This document shows, piece after piece, positions 9,896 to 21,947 of a stretch of 64,000 nucleotides of DNA. The stretch spans positions 2,504,047 to 2,568,046 of the forward strand of contig CM026570.1 of NCBI GenBank assembly GCA_015143295.1. Direction: 5' to 3'. Each line of letters opens with the position of its first letter. Positions within the stretch are counted from its first letter, which is position 1. The DNA comes from Tetracentron sinense (taxonomy: Eukaryota; Streptophyta; Magnoliopsida; Trochodendrales; Trochodendraceae). A program made the position numbers and the translations under genes. The notes beneath the pieces are model-generated. The model was not told the origin of the DNA and made no database searches. It was given only the letters and a program-made list of their open reading frames with translations.

Positions 9896-11727
9896 ATGTA
9901 TAATTTATTCATGATTGAACATGGGGATTGAGAAAGTTATTGAAGTGTGCAAATTGATGAGAAGAATGAGATGGTGGATGGATTGAATGAATGATCTAAT
10001 TGTGATATTTAATGATGTTTGAGTTGATTTTATGTTTAACAATTTAAGAAAATTATTATTAATTAAAAATGATTACGATTAGGATATTGATCTTGATTAA
10101 ACAAATAAGGGATTTTGACAATGAAATTAGATCGTGATTTAAGAATATTTTTAAAACCAACTGTGATTTTTATATTGTTGAATCATTAGAAATATGATGG
10201 TTTGTGTATTACTTTTATGTTCCTAATACGTGATATACCATTAGGTAAACGAACCTTTGATGAAAGTCATGCTTGCCTAGGCCTGGTTAACGTAATGGTA
10301 TGAGACGCTATGGTGAGATGTCTTATGGCCCTTGATGGTTAGTCTTAAGTGAAATTTAAACAAGAAATGTATCATTGTGCACTCACGAATTACAAAAAAA
10401 TGCAAAAGTATGAATAAAGAATTAAAGATACTAATAAAATGTAAGTAAGACCAAAAGCAAAGTAAGAAAAATATGTAAGTAAAAAAGAAATGCACACAAA
10501 AACGATAATGTATGTTGTGTTGTGCACCACTAGATACCATCAAAAAGGGCGTGATATATGTCAAAGTAAGTAAACTATCGTACTGGAAAATTTACTAAGT
10601 CGTCCGTACTGGATAATGTACGAAGGGTGGTATCTCGGTAAAGTAAAGTATAGTAACCTCTTTCCTTATACGATAAAGCGGTATTTTAAGTTATTACAAA
10701 TGCATGTGAATGGTTATTGGTGTGATGATAACGTATGAAAGATGAAAAGTAAGAAATAAAAGAAAAGTAAGAAAGTAAGAAAAGAAATAAGAAAAAGAAA
10801 GAAAAGAAAGAAATTAGCATAATGTACATGTTTATTTTTCGCTCTGATTTTATATGTAAGTTGATGTATGAAATGATGAAATGCATGTAAGAAGTTATTC
10901 TTTATATTATTTCTTATGATCTGTTATATACGCGGAGTAACTCGTTACTTAGCCGATGACTTTTGTTGTCGGCAGGTTCAGGTTTTGATATTTGTGCGCC
11001 CCGACCGTGGGAAGAAGATGAATACTTCGGGGAATTAAAAGATGATTATTCCGAGGAAGAATAGGATCTTAATCATTGGCCCTACTATTGAATTTAAATT
11101 GTTTATAGTCAAATTCCTGAGAGACTTTAATTGACCTTATGGATATTTATATTTAGTTTAGTTTGATGATGATCATGATGGAAGGTTAGTATTTATTTTA
11201 TTTCAGTTGCAGTAAATGATTATGAATTTAATTGATGTTTTAATTGAAGAAATTTTTAAGTTCAGATTTTATTATGCTTTTAAAGATTATTAAATGGATT
11301 AAGTTAAGTATGTCACGTGCCAAGATCTCACATCCTCCTACGTGGGGTTTTGGGGCGTGACACCTACCCAGTTGGATCCTCGGTTACAAATGGTGGCACC
11401 TGTGGTGGCCGGTGGTGGTGCTGCAAATGGTGGTGGAGCCTGGTGGCGCTGTTGCAGGTGATAGGAGGCTGTTAGGGAGCAACTACTGGCTCTGGGGGGA
11501 GGCTGGGGGCTTGAGGAGGGTTCGAGTTCGAACAGGGCTTCGGATCAATGTTTTTTGGAATGGTTTTTCAATCATGGGGATTCCCCTTTATAAGCCAAGG
11601 GTTAGGGACACCCCTGGTATAAGGACGGTGGTAGGAGGGAGGCCATGATGCCGGAGTGGCCGCCTGCAAGTTGGAGGAGTGGGTGCAGGGCGTGCACTGT
11701 GCGTGCAGCAGAAACGAAAACCCAGAT

Positions 11728-11752
11728 ATGTCAGCAATGGGATTGCTGACAC
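11728..11752. repeat. TGTCGGCAAT palindrome, copy 4
   Basis: TGTCAGCAATGGGATTGCTG then ACA. A perfect arm pairing is kept by a compensating change (CAGC/GCTG), which is notable for a short hairpin. Confidence 0.6.
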
Positions 11753-11777
11753 CCCCAAAGCTTTTGAGATTTTGGGT

Positions 11778-11802
11778 GTCGATAATCTCATTACCGACAC
11801 CA
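11778..11802. repeat. TGTCGGCAAT palindrome, copy 5
   Basis: TGTCGATAATCTCATTACCG then ACA. Its loop CTC is the complement of the GAG loop of copy 3, so this copy is in the opposite orientation. The arms have diverged slightly. Confidence 0.5.
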
Positions 11803-12182
11803 AGGAGTCCTTGCCCACAGGCCCCTATCCCAGGCATGCATGCATACTTGAGTGATTTTTTTGAATTTCTTTGGGCCCTTGCTTGGGCCCAAACCGAGTT
11901 TGAGGTTTTTTTGGATTTAGGGCTTAAGCCCTAAGGCCTAGGGCTTGATCTTCCTAGGTTTTAGACTAGGCTTGGGCTAAGCTCGGGTTAGGGCTAGGCT
12001 TGGGTTAGGGTTTAACTAGGGTTAAATCCTATGGTTTGTTAGAGTTACTCCTAGGGTCTACCTAGGGTGTATTTAAAGTCTATTAGGGTTTACCCTAGGT
12101 TTGAGGGCATTGGCTGGGGGATTAACGAGGGTTAATAAGCTTAACCAAGGTTAGCTAGGGGTGTAAAAATTGGGTGCTTACA

Positions 12183-12880
12183 GGTCCTATACTTGTATCT
12201 TTATTTTTACTATTAAAATCAATATTAATAAAATTATATTTACATTTGTTTCTTTTATCTTTTTTTACTTTTTACTGTAATAATAAGAATAACAAAATTA
12301 TTCTTACACTTATATATTCTCTATCTCTATTGTTATAATAAGAATATAACAATTACAAATGTTGATTAAAATTGCCCTTACACTTATCCACTTCCTTTTC
12401 TCTCATGTGCATCAGACATGTGGCCACTAGTAGTGGCAGAGGCAAGATTCTCTTGTAGGGGGGCTAACAATGGGGTTTGGAGGCAGAGCCCCTGGGAAGA
12501 AAATTTAGGGCCAAGTTCATGGGTCATCGTGTTTGTTTGAGTCCGTTTGTAGAGAATATATTTTTTTTCAAAAGTTAACAGGGGCTAACAATGTGGGTTC
12601 AGGGGCAGAGCCTCCGAAAAAGGCTTAGGGCCAAATTCATGGAACATCATGTTTGTTTGAATATGTTTGCATAGACTATAGAATATATATTTTCTCAAAA
12701 GTTCAGGGGCTAGAACCCTCATCCCTCGACTTGCCCCTCTCTCAAGGTATGAATAGTATAATAAAAGAAAATCCAAAATCACGAAGCGGGAAGGGAGGGG
12801 TGGGGGAGGGTCTGAAACTGCCCTTGTGTCACAGTCAAAATGGTTAAGTAGTGCCATGGCCGTGAGGGGTCAGGATGGCC
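12183..12880. repeat. AT-rich debris with hAT-terminus-like GGGGCAGAGCC motifs
   Basis: 12183-12420 is AT-rich repeat related to 6300-6400. From 12426 two direct copies of GGGGCTAACAATG...GGCAGAGCC...TTAGGGCCAA...TGTTTGTTTGA (about 12465 and 12585) form a partial tandem duplication. The GGCAGAGCC ends resemble the hAT-like terminus at 4846. No gene. Confidence 0.4.
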
Positions 12881-14090
12881 CGAGCATGGGCAAGCTATGC
12901 CAATTTCATGCCTAGAAGATAGGCGATGCACTATGCAAGCGATAGCATAGGGTGGTGCAAGGTTGGTGCCTTGATATTAGGATGTCGTAGTGAAGGGACT
13001 GAGGTGTCTTGATGTTGTGTACGAGATACTGTGGTTTAGGTGAAGTGCACGCAAAGAGTTGTGGGGGTGAAGCTTGAGCTTGGTGCTTGGTCGGACACAT
13101 GTGGGCAAGTGTTGTGCGACCCACATGGTATGTTAGAAGTAGGGCCGATAGTACCTTTATTCGAAGAGGAAGTCAATATGAGTTCAATGGTACAGATGAT
13201 TTGCGGAGATTCAATGTATTGTTCCGTAAAAGATCAGTATGACTCCACCAGCACATGTGATGTTTCCTTCTGGTGAAGGGTGAAAGGTTTAGCATCCACC
13301 TTGAGGAGAAGGGTGTAGCTCTACCTTCTCTTGTGACACATCTAGGGTTACCTAATGAGCAACCCCCAAGGAGTTGGGGATGGTCTCTAGGATCCTAAAA
13401 GGGATCTTGGAGTCTCCTTAGATAGTTGTTGGAGCATCCAAGGACGGTGCAAAGGAGAAGGATATCCTAGCACTGCGCAGAGCCTTTGAGTTAGAGGTTT
13501 CACCCTACTTCGGCTTTTAAACGTGTGGTATGCATTATGGTCATCTAGGAGTGATGTGAGGTATGGTTGGGATACTTGGTTAGAGACTCAAGGATCGCGT
13601 TGTGGGCGTTAGGCCCTCAATGCTTGGTGAACGGGGCAATGATGCTCCCAAGCTATCCGCAATGCGTGGGGGTGACCGATAGTCGTGTTCGAGAGTATCG
13701 GGCCGTGTTGGATGTTCGGCTTGATCGGGGAACGTTAGCATCATGAGAGATGCAGACAGAACCTCGGTGACACGGGAACCTTATGTGTTGGACAAGTATC
13801 AAGTGCGATACGATGAAGTAATGCGTAAGCCAGCTGAGCGTAGCTTAGCGGATGTGACTCGATGGTAGGTCGTACCTTATCGTAGCATTGTAGCACGAGA
13901 CGTTGGGTCGGTTCAGTGGACGGATGGTGTAATGAAGTAAGGCTGGCCGAGATCATGAGATGATCAAGGTGCCGCACGGTTGTTTCGCAAAATCAAAAAG
14001 TTGACCATGACATTTGGCCCCTAGTAAGGAGAGTGTGGTGCAAATAACATTAACATTATTCACCTCATAAAAGTAAAGACCCACATTAAT
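12881..14090. other. Unclassified low-complexity-free stretch, no gene supported
   Basis: Base composition is higher in GC than its surroundings. Open frames up to 78 codons occur on both strands but show no motif, and adjacent frames are full of stops. It could be degraded transposon leader sequence. I could not assign it. Confidence 0.3.
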
Positions 14091-14184
14091 TTTTTTTTTT
14101 TTTTTTGACTTCCTTGGGTCTCAATGCCACTCTTCAGGGGAGGCCCCCCCCCCCAAATTTCTACATGCACTCTATCCGTCTCTC

Positions 14185-14310
14185 ATTAACTGTGGTTAAG
14201 CTTAATAAAACTAAGCTTAATATTTTTTCTTCTTCTAAAAACCAAGATTAACCTTAGGGGTGAGTGATTCTTAACCACAATTAGTGGGTGTTAAAAAGAA
14301 TACATGGTGC
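14185..14310. repeat. TTAACC-family hairpin MITE
   Basis: Left arm TTAACTGTGGTTAAGCTTAA, right arm CTTAACCACAATTAGTGGGT, with a central TCTAAAAACCAAG. Confidence 0.55.
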
Positions 14311-14317
14311 TATGGAT

Positions 14318-14460
14318 CCTCCTTTAACTGTGATTAAGCTTAATCAACTTAAGGTTAATATTTGTTTTTTCTAAAAACCAAGGTTAGAATGATGAACCTT
14401 AGGGGTGAATGAACCTTAACCAAAGTTAGTGGGTGTTAAAAACGGACACATGGCAGCTGT
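14318..14460. repeat. TTAACC-family hairpin MITE, adjacent second copy
   Basis: Left arm TTTAACTGTGATTAAGCTTA, right arm CCTTAACCAAAGTTAGTGGG followed by AAAACGGACACATGG. It lies head-to-tail with the copy before it. Confidence 0.55.
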
Positions 14461-14539
14461 AGAGGCCCGCACATTCCGCCAAAAAGAATAATTTTTCTTA
14501 TATATATAATTAAAAAATAAATAAAAATAGCATTAATTT

Positions 14540-14700
14540 TATTTAAATAATAGCCCTCCTGGACCCATTGCCCAATTTGAAGGGTTACGCCCCAACCCCC
14601 AAGACCTATACTCAGAAACCCATTAACCTTCTAAATACGTGTACTTTGGCCCCCCAAGGAAAAATTCTTGGCTCCACTCCTAACACTCCTCGTCCTCTTA
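14540..14700 (-). repeat. hAT-like terminal fragment
   Basis: GGCCCCCCAAGGAAAAATTC then TTGGCTCCACTCCTA is the reverse complement of the TAGGGGCGGAGTCAAGAATT type terminus at 4846. This looks like a truncated copy of that family. Confidence 0.4.
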
Positions 14701-15108
14701 CAAATGAGAGATACGACCTACCACTGGACCAAAGCCAAGAGGCGTCTACATGAAAAAAAATTGATATTGTCCTTTAATGATCAGGTCATATAAATGAGTA
14801 AATGCATTTTTTTTAGTTGGTGACATCATTTATCTAAGTTATTAGTTAAGTCAGTACAAAGGTGGGCCTCTCAACAGCCAATTTAGCGGACTTGAACTCT
14901 AGTCCTCCAAAAAAAGTGAAATACTAACAACTAGAGTAAATGCTTAGATATGGTAAAGCACTTCACTTCACCGGGAAAAACATTTCAATAGATCATTTCT
15001 AGAAAATTATTGGCATTTTTTGGTAGATATTGGGAGGCTTTCAAGTCAAGTTGTCTTGTGAGCTCAACTCTGACTCGCTCAATTCAAGTTAAGTTGTCTT
15101 GTGATCTC

Positions 15109-16638
15109 TGATCGGTGCTAAATGTTATACATAAAAGCACCTCAAACTTAACTTGCTAATCATTTAGAGTAATTATTTATATTATTTTATGCTACTTGAT
15201 TGTTTATTCTTATTTCAGGTTCATACGAGGAAAAGAAGATAAAATGGAAGATTTACAAGCTTCAAAGACTCCAAAAATCTCAGAAAAAAAGAAGAGTAAA
15301 AGAAAGAAGAAGAAAAGAGAGCGAAATCGCAGAAATCTACCCTGATAAATCGATTGGCCAAAATCGCACTTCTATCAATAGAGGGGTAGTTTGGTAATTT
15401 TTCTTTATCCAAAATTTATGAAACTTTTTGGGTAGATTCTAGATGACCTAAAAGAGCTATGTTTAAAATTTCGGGTCAATCCGATTAAAATTGAGCTCTC
15501 TAGAATTATTTGAAGTTCAGTGGCAAAACTGTAAATAGGGTGAAATAATATTCCGTGAATAGTGTTTCGTGAATAGTGTTTTAGTACTTCTAAACACTTT
15601 CCAACTCTATTATTGTCTTCCTAAATGATGGTTTAATCCTCATTCAACCCTAAGAGAGTTTAGAGAGAGAAAAAGAAGAGTTGTACCTCAATTAGAACTC
15701 ATTATTCTAGAAGGACTCTATCTTTCTATCTTTCTCTATAAAAAGGAGAATTCTTAGCCATTATCATTAGAGAGAGAGAGAGAAATTTGTAGAGATTTTG
15801 GATCTGGAGATCAAGGAAGTCATGAAGAGAAGTGCTGCAGCTTTGTCTATGAAGATGTTGCATACCTCCCTCGCGATGAACTAATTTCCACTCTAGGGTT
15901 TCGATGAAACCCTAGCCAAGTAACTGTGTCCTTTATTTTATTTTTATTTTAATTCTCTGCATTGTAAAACATTGATTGCATAATGAGAGAGTTGTTTTCA
16001 AACAACCGGATTTATTTGAATTATATTTAATTTCAATTGAATTCTCAACTTTGTCTTAGGTATAATGAAATTGGGATTAAAATCACTTGTGTTAATTTTC
16101 GTTAGAATTTAAACATAGGTTTTATGCAATGGTTTTAAAATATCGAGAGATTAAATCTGAAGATATTTTATGCTAAGGGAAGACGAGTGATTACACAACC
16201 GTAGATTAGTGTGTATCATTCGTGCTAACCGAAGATACGATATTCTAAGGATATAATCCCTTGAACTTTTCTTGAGCAGTTGAGAGGAGACGTGCTGTCA
16301 CTCTAACTGGAATGTTTACAATTTAAGAGGTTATAATAAATTTAAAATATGGATTAGTTATTAGGTCAGTGGTGGATTTGAAAACCCTAGATTTTCTCTC
16401 CAAAAGGATTTAAAAACCCAATTGTTTTTAGTTTAATTTAGAAATTTTATTTAAATTAGTTTAATTCATTGTTTTAGTTTAATCAAATCAAAATTCAACT
16501 GCCTCAATTATTAGTTTAAAATTAATCTGAATAAAAAGCAACGAAACCAACGCAGTCCTCAGAGGAACGATACCCTTACTAGTACTATTCTACGGAATTA
16601 TTACTAAGAAGGAATAATTTAAGATTGACTGACGATCA
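15109..16638 (+). mobile_element. Solo LTR, family B (1530 bp)
   Basis: The ends are TGATCGGTGC and GACGATCA, with a 6-bp inverted TGATCG...CGATCA. Flanks are ATCTC (15104-15108) and AGCTC (16639-16643), four of five bases matching. A TATA box TATAAAAA lies at 15737. The block near 16550 with GAGGAACGATACCC resembles the 3' part of Tat/Athila-type gypsy LTRs. No internal domain or partner LTR is present. A 65-codon frame at 15200 is LTR sequence, not a gene. Confidence 0.75.
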
Positions 16639-16830
16639 AGCTCAACTCGACTCGCTCAATTCAAGCTCAAGCTGGTATTTTAGGATCGAATGACCAAGCC
16701 AAACTTTGATGTGAGCACAAATTTTTAAACAAGCCAAGCTTGAGCTAGACTTTGTTTGATTCAGCTCGAAACTTAACTTGTTTAGGGCTCGATCTAGCTT
16801 GAGTTCGACTCAAAGTATTATATATATATA

Positions 16831-17024
16831 CTAGCGGGTGGCACGTGCGATGCATGTGAGAGTTCAATCGCGATTGACTCTGATTCTATTCTTTAAATAG
16901 ATAGATGAGGATAGTTTGGGAATTAAAGTAAAACATTAAATTAAAGTTTTGTTTTATATAAGGGTAGTTTAGGAATTTCGAATAATTCAGGCTACGCCTG
17001 CCTCTCCCATTATAATAGTAAAGA
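16831..17024 (-). mobile_element. Mini-Helitron, 194 bp
   Basis: On the minus strand it begins TCTTTACTATTATAATGGGA (17024 downward) and ends CCACCCGCTAG. A hairpin CACATGC-ATC-GCACGTG lies just before the end. The host bases are A (16830) and T (17025), as expected for Helitron insertion. It is far too small to encode anything. Confidence 0.75.
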
Positions 17025-17740
17025 TAAAGATAATATTTTTTATAATGTTGTTTATATTTATATATAATAAAAGTTTTAAACTAATAATAAATAAATAGAA
17101 GTAATAATAACAAAAGAAAGTTAAGAGATTAAAAACAACTAACCCTAACTCTAACTCCGTACTTCTTTGAACCCCAAAAAAAAAAAATCTACTTCTAAAC
17201 TAAGAGGACTATCATGAAATCTATTTTTTGTATTCTAATTTATTAATAAATTATTTTATTAAGTTATGTATAATTGAGTAAAATAATCCTAAAATTCAAA
17301 ACAAGCTTGAGCCAACCCAAAATTAACTTGGGTTTAATCAAGGTTAAGCTGGAACCGAGCTCAAGTTCAATCAAGCTTGTTCAATCCAAGCTCAAGGCTG
17401 AACATTAGAGCTCGAATCAACCTCAAGCTGTAGGTGGCTCGAATAAATAAGGTGTCGAATCAACCTCAAGCTGTAGGTGGGTCGAATAAATAAGGCGCGC
17501 ATTTTGTACTAATAGACCCAACCCGTGTTAGTGGATAGGCGAATGCGTCCATTAAAATCAACACTCAGCAAACTTGACCCACAAGGTAAAGCTTGCATCT
17601 TCTTCAAAACACCTTAAATATTGCCATAAATTGCAATAAAATGGATATGAACAAAATTGCATATGGTTAATCCTTTGGTAGACCATAGCTTTAGTCTACC
17701 AATGATGCTAGAAGATGTTTGGATGGGTTATTGATTGGGG

Positions 17741-20397
17741 TGTATTTGAGCCGAGCTAAGCCAAGCTTGGCCCAGCTCGTCTCAGCTTGAAATGGGTTTA
17801 ATCTAAAGCTCAAGCTTTGCTTGAAATATTGCTTGAAAAATCGGGTCAAACATGGCTTGAATTCCAATAGCTTGGCTTGAGCTCAAATTGATTCAAGCTC
17901 GAGATCGGTTTGATTTATTTATAAAAATATTTTTAAATAAAAATATTTTTAAATAAAAATATTTTATACTATTTATATATAAAATAATAATATATGGATA
18001 CACATTTTTTTATAAAATATTCAAGTCGAGGCAAATCAAGCCTCAATCGTGCCGAGCCAAATCAAATAGGTCTTAGCTCGAGCTCAGCTTGAATACATTT
18101 TAAGCTTGAAAACTCGGCTCGGCTTAGCTCAACTCAATTAAGCCAAAATTTTGAGTTTGAGTTTGGCTTGAACAAGCCTGAAAGTATGCCTCTTTTTAAT
18201 TTTAGAAACACAGTTCTTGGAAGACATACATCGAATCCTAAGATCTAACTAAGATTCTAATTGATTTTATTCAATAAAGGTAGGGATAACATTTACCTTT
18301 GCGACTTTGAAATTGTTAAGTTAAATCCACGTTAGAATAGTACTCGCAAAACTTCACAAGTGTCAAGTCTCCTATCGATTCACATGATCCTTTTTTTTCC
18401 TTTAAAGCTTTCTCTAATGGAAACTAACGGCCCTTCCAAATTTCCAGCTCTAGGATCTTGAAATAAAGATCCAATCTTTATTATCAAGAACCTTTCTTGA
18501 TGATCAAGATCCTTGATCTTCTTCTTCTTGATTATTCAAAACTTAGAACACACAAGAGAAGAAAGGGGAGAGGAGTGACCGTACACTCTAAAGAGAAGGA
18601 AGCATGGGTGTGAGGTTTGAGGAGAGGAAGAGAGATCCAAAAATCTGAAAATTTTCTTATGTCACAAGCCTTGGACGTCCACCTCTATATATAGGAGGGT
18701 TTGGGTTGCTTGCAACTCAAGACTCCTAATCCTTATCCAATAAGGATTCCTCAATTCTTTCTATTCTTGATTTCTCCATAATTAATTAGGAATAATCAAA
18801 ATAGAAACTAATCTCATCCATTAATGTCCAACTAATCTTATTCTTATCCTAATCCAATTAAGATTCCTTTATTAGTAAAAAACTAATAGACTCCTTGTCC
18901 AACAAGGAATCTTTAATTAGTAACCAACTCTAACTAACCTTATCTAATAAGGATATTAGTTATTAGAAACTAATTAAAATAATAACAATTATTATTCCTC
19001 CTTGAAGTGGGCGTTCCACCCTAAGTGGGTTCCACTCCACACGTCCCCAATGGGTTCTAAACTCTTTTGGTCACTTTAACTATTCTTTTAAAATATTCCC
19101 CAATGAGTCCTACCCATTTGGTTTTTCACATCCAATGTGATTTCACATTTTAGAGCTTCACTATACCATATAGTGATTACTTAGAGAAATTAATTAATTT
19201 AATTATAAATTAAATTAAATACTTTAAGAAGGTCCTTGTGTGTGGGATCTCCTATTTCCGGTTGTGGGACCAAGAGATCAACCTTTTGGTTAAAACATTG
19301 TTACTAGGAAACACCTTTCCTACACTCCATTAGGATCATAGAATTTTATCTATATTCCTGGACTTCCACCAATCACAATTAATGTCCATTAACACAATGT
19401 GATTAACCTCCAGAAATTAGAAAATTACTTGTAAGTACCATCTCACAATATATTTACAAATAAATCATTCCACATTCCGATATCACTTGCAAGCTTCCAA
19501 GATTGGAACAATTCCACTGTCTAGTACCTAGCTTATGAATAGAACCCTTTCTCATGGTTACTTTTTCATTGAACTGAACATCCAAAACACTTTTGAAGAA
19601 AAATTAGAAAAGATCTAACACATATATTTATATATACTTTTCCATATTGAAAATATCAACTTCGATAAAGATCATTTTACCGAAAAGCACCAGTACTAGA
19701 TTTAACAGTTCAGTTCAACAAGTGTCACCTTAATATCATTATCTCCAATTAAGGAGTTGTGGATTCCTTATTGAGTGTTTACACACTTCTTCAAACATTG
19801 TGTACATGACTTAACGTACCCGGAGTTAGTCCTGTGTATTGGACATTGCCGATTGGCACATCAAAGTCATATAGACAAATGTCTGAGAAGATGTTAACCT
19901 CTTAGGTCTAAGGACAATTTGTCAAATGGATTACCCTAATACAATCTGACAGTGTATTCCATAGGGTGTCCACTAGTGACCCCGTTCAGTTTTATGTACT
20001 TGTTACATATACTCACGTGTTAGTCAAGAGTCACCACTCTCTGTAAATGAGATTCATCACACTATCTCATAGAACTATACATGTGCAAGTCATGATGAAG
20101 TATGGCGCCCAAGCAGTACTCTAGAGGCTTCGAACAATATTAGGTTTACAAGAAACTGGAAAATCATATCTCCTCGTAACATTTGCATGATTTTCCTACA
20201 ATGTTACCTATGGAACTTTATGTCATCATCAAATGAGACAGTAATTTATATAAATACATTTTATAATTGGTTGTGTGAATATGATGTTTGTCTAATCATC
20301 ATAGAAAAGTCTCTTATTGGCTTTTGAGGTCATATATGTCCAACAAAGCCAAACCGGCCTAGCCATCAAGCTAACTCAGCCTTTGTACACCCCCTAG
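17741..20397. repeat. GAGCTC-rich repeat with inverted GGGTGTA ends, split by LTR family C
   Basis: The left end GGGGTGTATTTGAGCCGAGC and the right end CAGCCTTTGTACACCCCC (about 20380-20397) are inverted relatives. The LTR 18179-20345 lies between, duplicating AAGCC. Without it the element is about 490 bp. Confidence 0.6.
18179..20345 (-). mobile_element. Solo LTR, family C (2167 bp)
   Basis: On the minus strand it begins TGTTGGACATATATGACC and ends CATACTTTCA. It is flanked by a perfect AAGCC duplication at 18174-18178 and 20346-20350. A TATA box CTATATATAG lies at 18684-18693 in minus orientation, with CT-rich DNA downstream of it. No primer-binding site or coding region adjoins it, so it is a solo LTR. 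Confidence 0.88.
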
Positions 20398-21947
20398 TTA
20401 TTGACCACTTTATGAGCTTCCCCATCAGTTAATCTTCCTGGGAAGTTGGAATGTTAGGGAGGGCTCCATAAGGTTCTGAGACGGGCTTAAATGAGATTAA
20501 AGATACTATGGCGGCAACTGCTATATTTCTTACTCTTAAGAATATAACAGATCCCCCACTTTAATAACAATGCTAACAATGGTAAAAACTGGTTTTTTTT
20601 CATTCCTATTATTTTAGTAGTAGAGAGTATTTGACACCCATCTTACATAAACCATAGCTTACATGTATGCTAGAAGATGCTAATATGCTGAACAATGCAT
20701 TCCCTTTGGTGAAGAAGTGCTCCTCATTAGAGAAGTCCTTGGTTCAATTCCCACATAAATAAACTTTGAGAGAATTGGTAGAGGCATCTGCATTTAGTGA
20801 CATGACAATAGAATCCACTCGCATAGCTAACGCACTAACATTAGCCGTTGATAAATGCTAATGATGCTGATAGCTAACACTAACATTAGCTGTAGATAAA
20901 AGCTATCGATGCCCCAGAGCGCAGAAGAAGCAAATAAAATTCCAATGCATTCACTTGGTACCTTCTTTCGTTGAGACTTGTAAAGTTTGACACTTTGTAC
21001 ATTGTCACAGTACTTGGTAGGAAATTTGAGTCACTTTGTCAACATTTCTAATAGGATTAATTCTAATCATTATGAGATTTCAAGCCTTTTTGTGAGATTT
21101 GAATGAGATTTGAAATCATTCATTTTGCTGCATTTAAAGTCTTACCAAAATTGCAACCCAAAGATTCGAAAAACACAATACATCTGGTTCTCAAAAGAAA
21201 ATGCATATAGTCAAACGACAAAACTTTACAAAGTGCTAGACTTTATAAGTCTCAGCAAAAGAACTGGCCCTAAGAAAATTTATGATGCCGACCATCATAA
21301 TACAAGGTCGGATATTCTATTCTCAATAGAGCAATAGTCCCCTCCATGATGCCCCCTATCATGGATGAGTGTGTTGAGACACTATAGCATCTTAGGGAAC
21401 ATAAATACATAATAAGAACACCATCAAGGCATCAAAACTAGGTTTATTGTCTTTTTGCAACTATTCGTTTTTTTGGCTAATGCAGACAGACAGCTAGAGT
21501 TGATTAAATAGGTCCATTGAAAGCTCAAAAACCCTGTGTGTTTGCAACTGTTCGTTCTTTTGTCTAATGCAGACAGACAGCTAGAGTTGATCAAATAGGT
21601 CCCTCGAAAGCTCAAAAACCCTGTGGGTTGGCTATATCAGTGGTGATCTTGGAATATATTCACTGGATCAGTGGAAGTTTTCAGGTGAGAAACTGAGAAT
21701 TCAAGGAGTAGGCTTTAAGAGAGAAAGCAACTGATTTTAGAATTGTAAAGCAAGCTAACATTCGAAGGAGCTACCATGAACTTCAAAAAAAAATCTGGTT
21801 CATACATAAATACTTTTCCAGTGTTTAGGTTATGAACAAGATCTTAGGTTAATTACTACGAATAAGATCTTCTACACGAGGTCGATCATATGGATGGATA
21901 TTAAAAATGAAGGTTTAGGTTAAATACTTCTCCGGTGTTTCATTACT
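20398..21947. other. Intergenic stretch, no gene supported
   Basis: This is AT-rich with short unsupported frames. It contains a small duplication of the phrase CTAACACTAACATTAGC (20820-20890) and the 87-bp duplication listed separately. I see no RNA gene. Confidence 0.4.
21454..21625. repeat. 87-bp tandem duplication (two copies)
   Basis: Units start TTTGCAACT at 21454 and 21541 and end CTCAAAAACCCTGTG. They share CAGACAGACAGCTAGAGTTG and differ at only a few positions, so the duplication is fairly recent. Confidence 0.85.

Larger units (their letters stand above)
8411..11362 (+). mobile_element. Solo LTR, family A copy 1 (2952 bp)
   Basis: It starts TGTAGAGACC and ends GGGGCGTGACA, flanked by CCTAT (8406-8410) and CCTAC (11363-11367), a near-perfect 5-bp target duplication. 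It aligns along its length to 22901-25480: the GATCGATCGG palindromes, the TATA box, an AGGATGTGAAGAAC repeat array, a purine-rich tract and the closing TCACGTGCCAAG motif occur in the same order. There is no internal retroviral-type region, primer-binding site or second LTR next to it, so it is a solo LTR left by unequal recombination. The size and TGTNNNGACC start are typical of long Ty3/gypsy LTRs; clade not determined. Confidence 0.88.
6402..12182 (+). mobile_element. Probable solo LTR (Tat/Ogre-like non-coding), split by a second LTR
   Basis: The region opens TGTGAACAAGG and closes TGGGTGCTTACA, which fits TG...CA LTR ends. It lacks codons but contains text I associate with long gypsy LTRs (GGTAAGAGATTCGGTTAAGT, AAAAGGTATTAGGCATCCCG). 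Removing the nested LTR 8411-11362 leaves about 2.8 kb. The flanks AGTCA and GGTCC match at only three of five bases, so boundaries are tentative. A CCCGGTAGGC minisatellite and five copies of a small palindrome lie inside. Confidence 0.45.
15020..17500. repeat. GAGCTC/AAGCTT-rich interspersed repeat, interrupted by an LTR and a mini-Helitron
   Basis: Fragments at 15025-15108, 16639-16830 and 17300-17496 share alternations of CAAGCTC, GAGCTCGA and CGACTCG with copies at 17741, 21948, 32000, 37320 and 39590. The 28-base phrase beginning AGCTCAACTC appears on both sides of the LTR 15109-16638. The end contains a 47-bp tandem duplication (17413-17496). Confidence 0.55.

Noticed and set aside
10277..10886. 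Phe/Ser/Leu-rich minus-strand frames (95 and 66 codons) and their counterparts near 24790
   Set aside because: They are reverse translations of the purine-rich tract within LTR family A, present in both LTR copies with different codons.
11935..12060. GGGTTAGGG-like text suggesting interstitial telomeric repeats
   Set aside because: The spacing is irregular (CTTGGGTTAGGGTTTAACTA and similar) and does not follow TTTAGGG; it fits decayed GC-rich LTR sequence.
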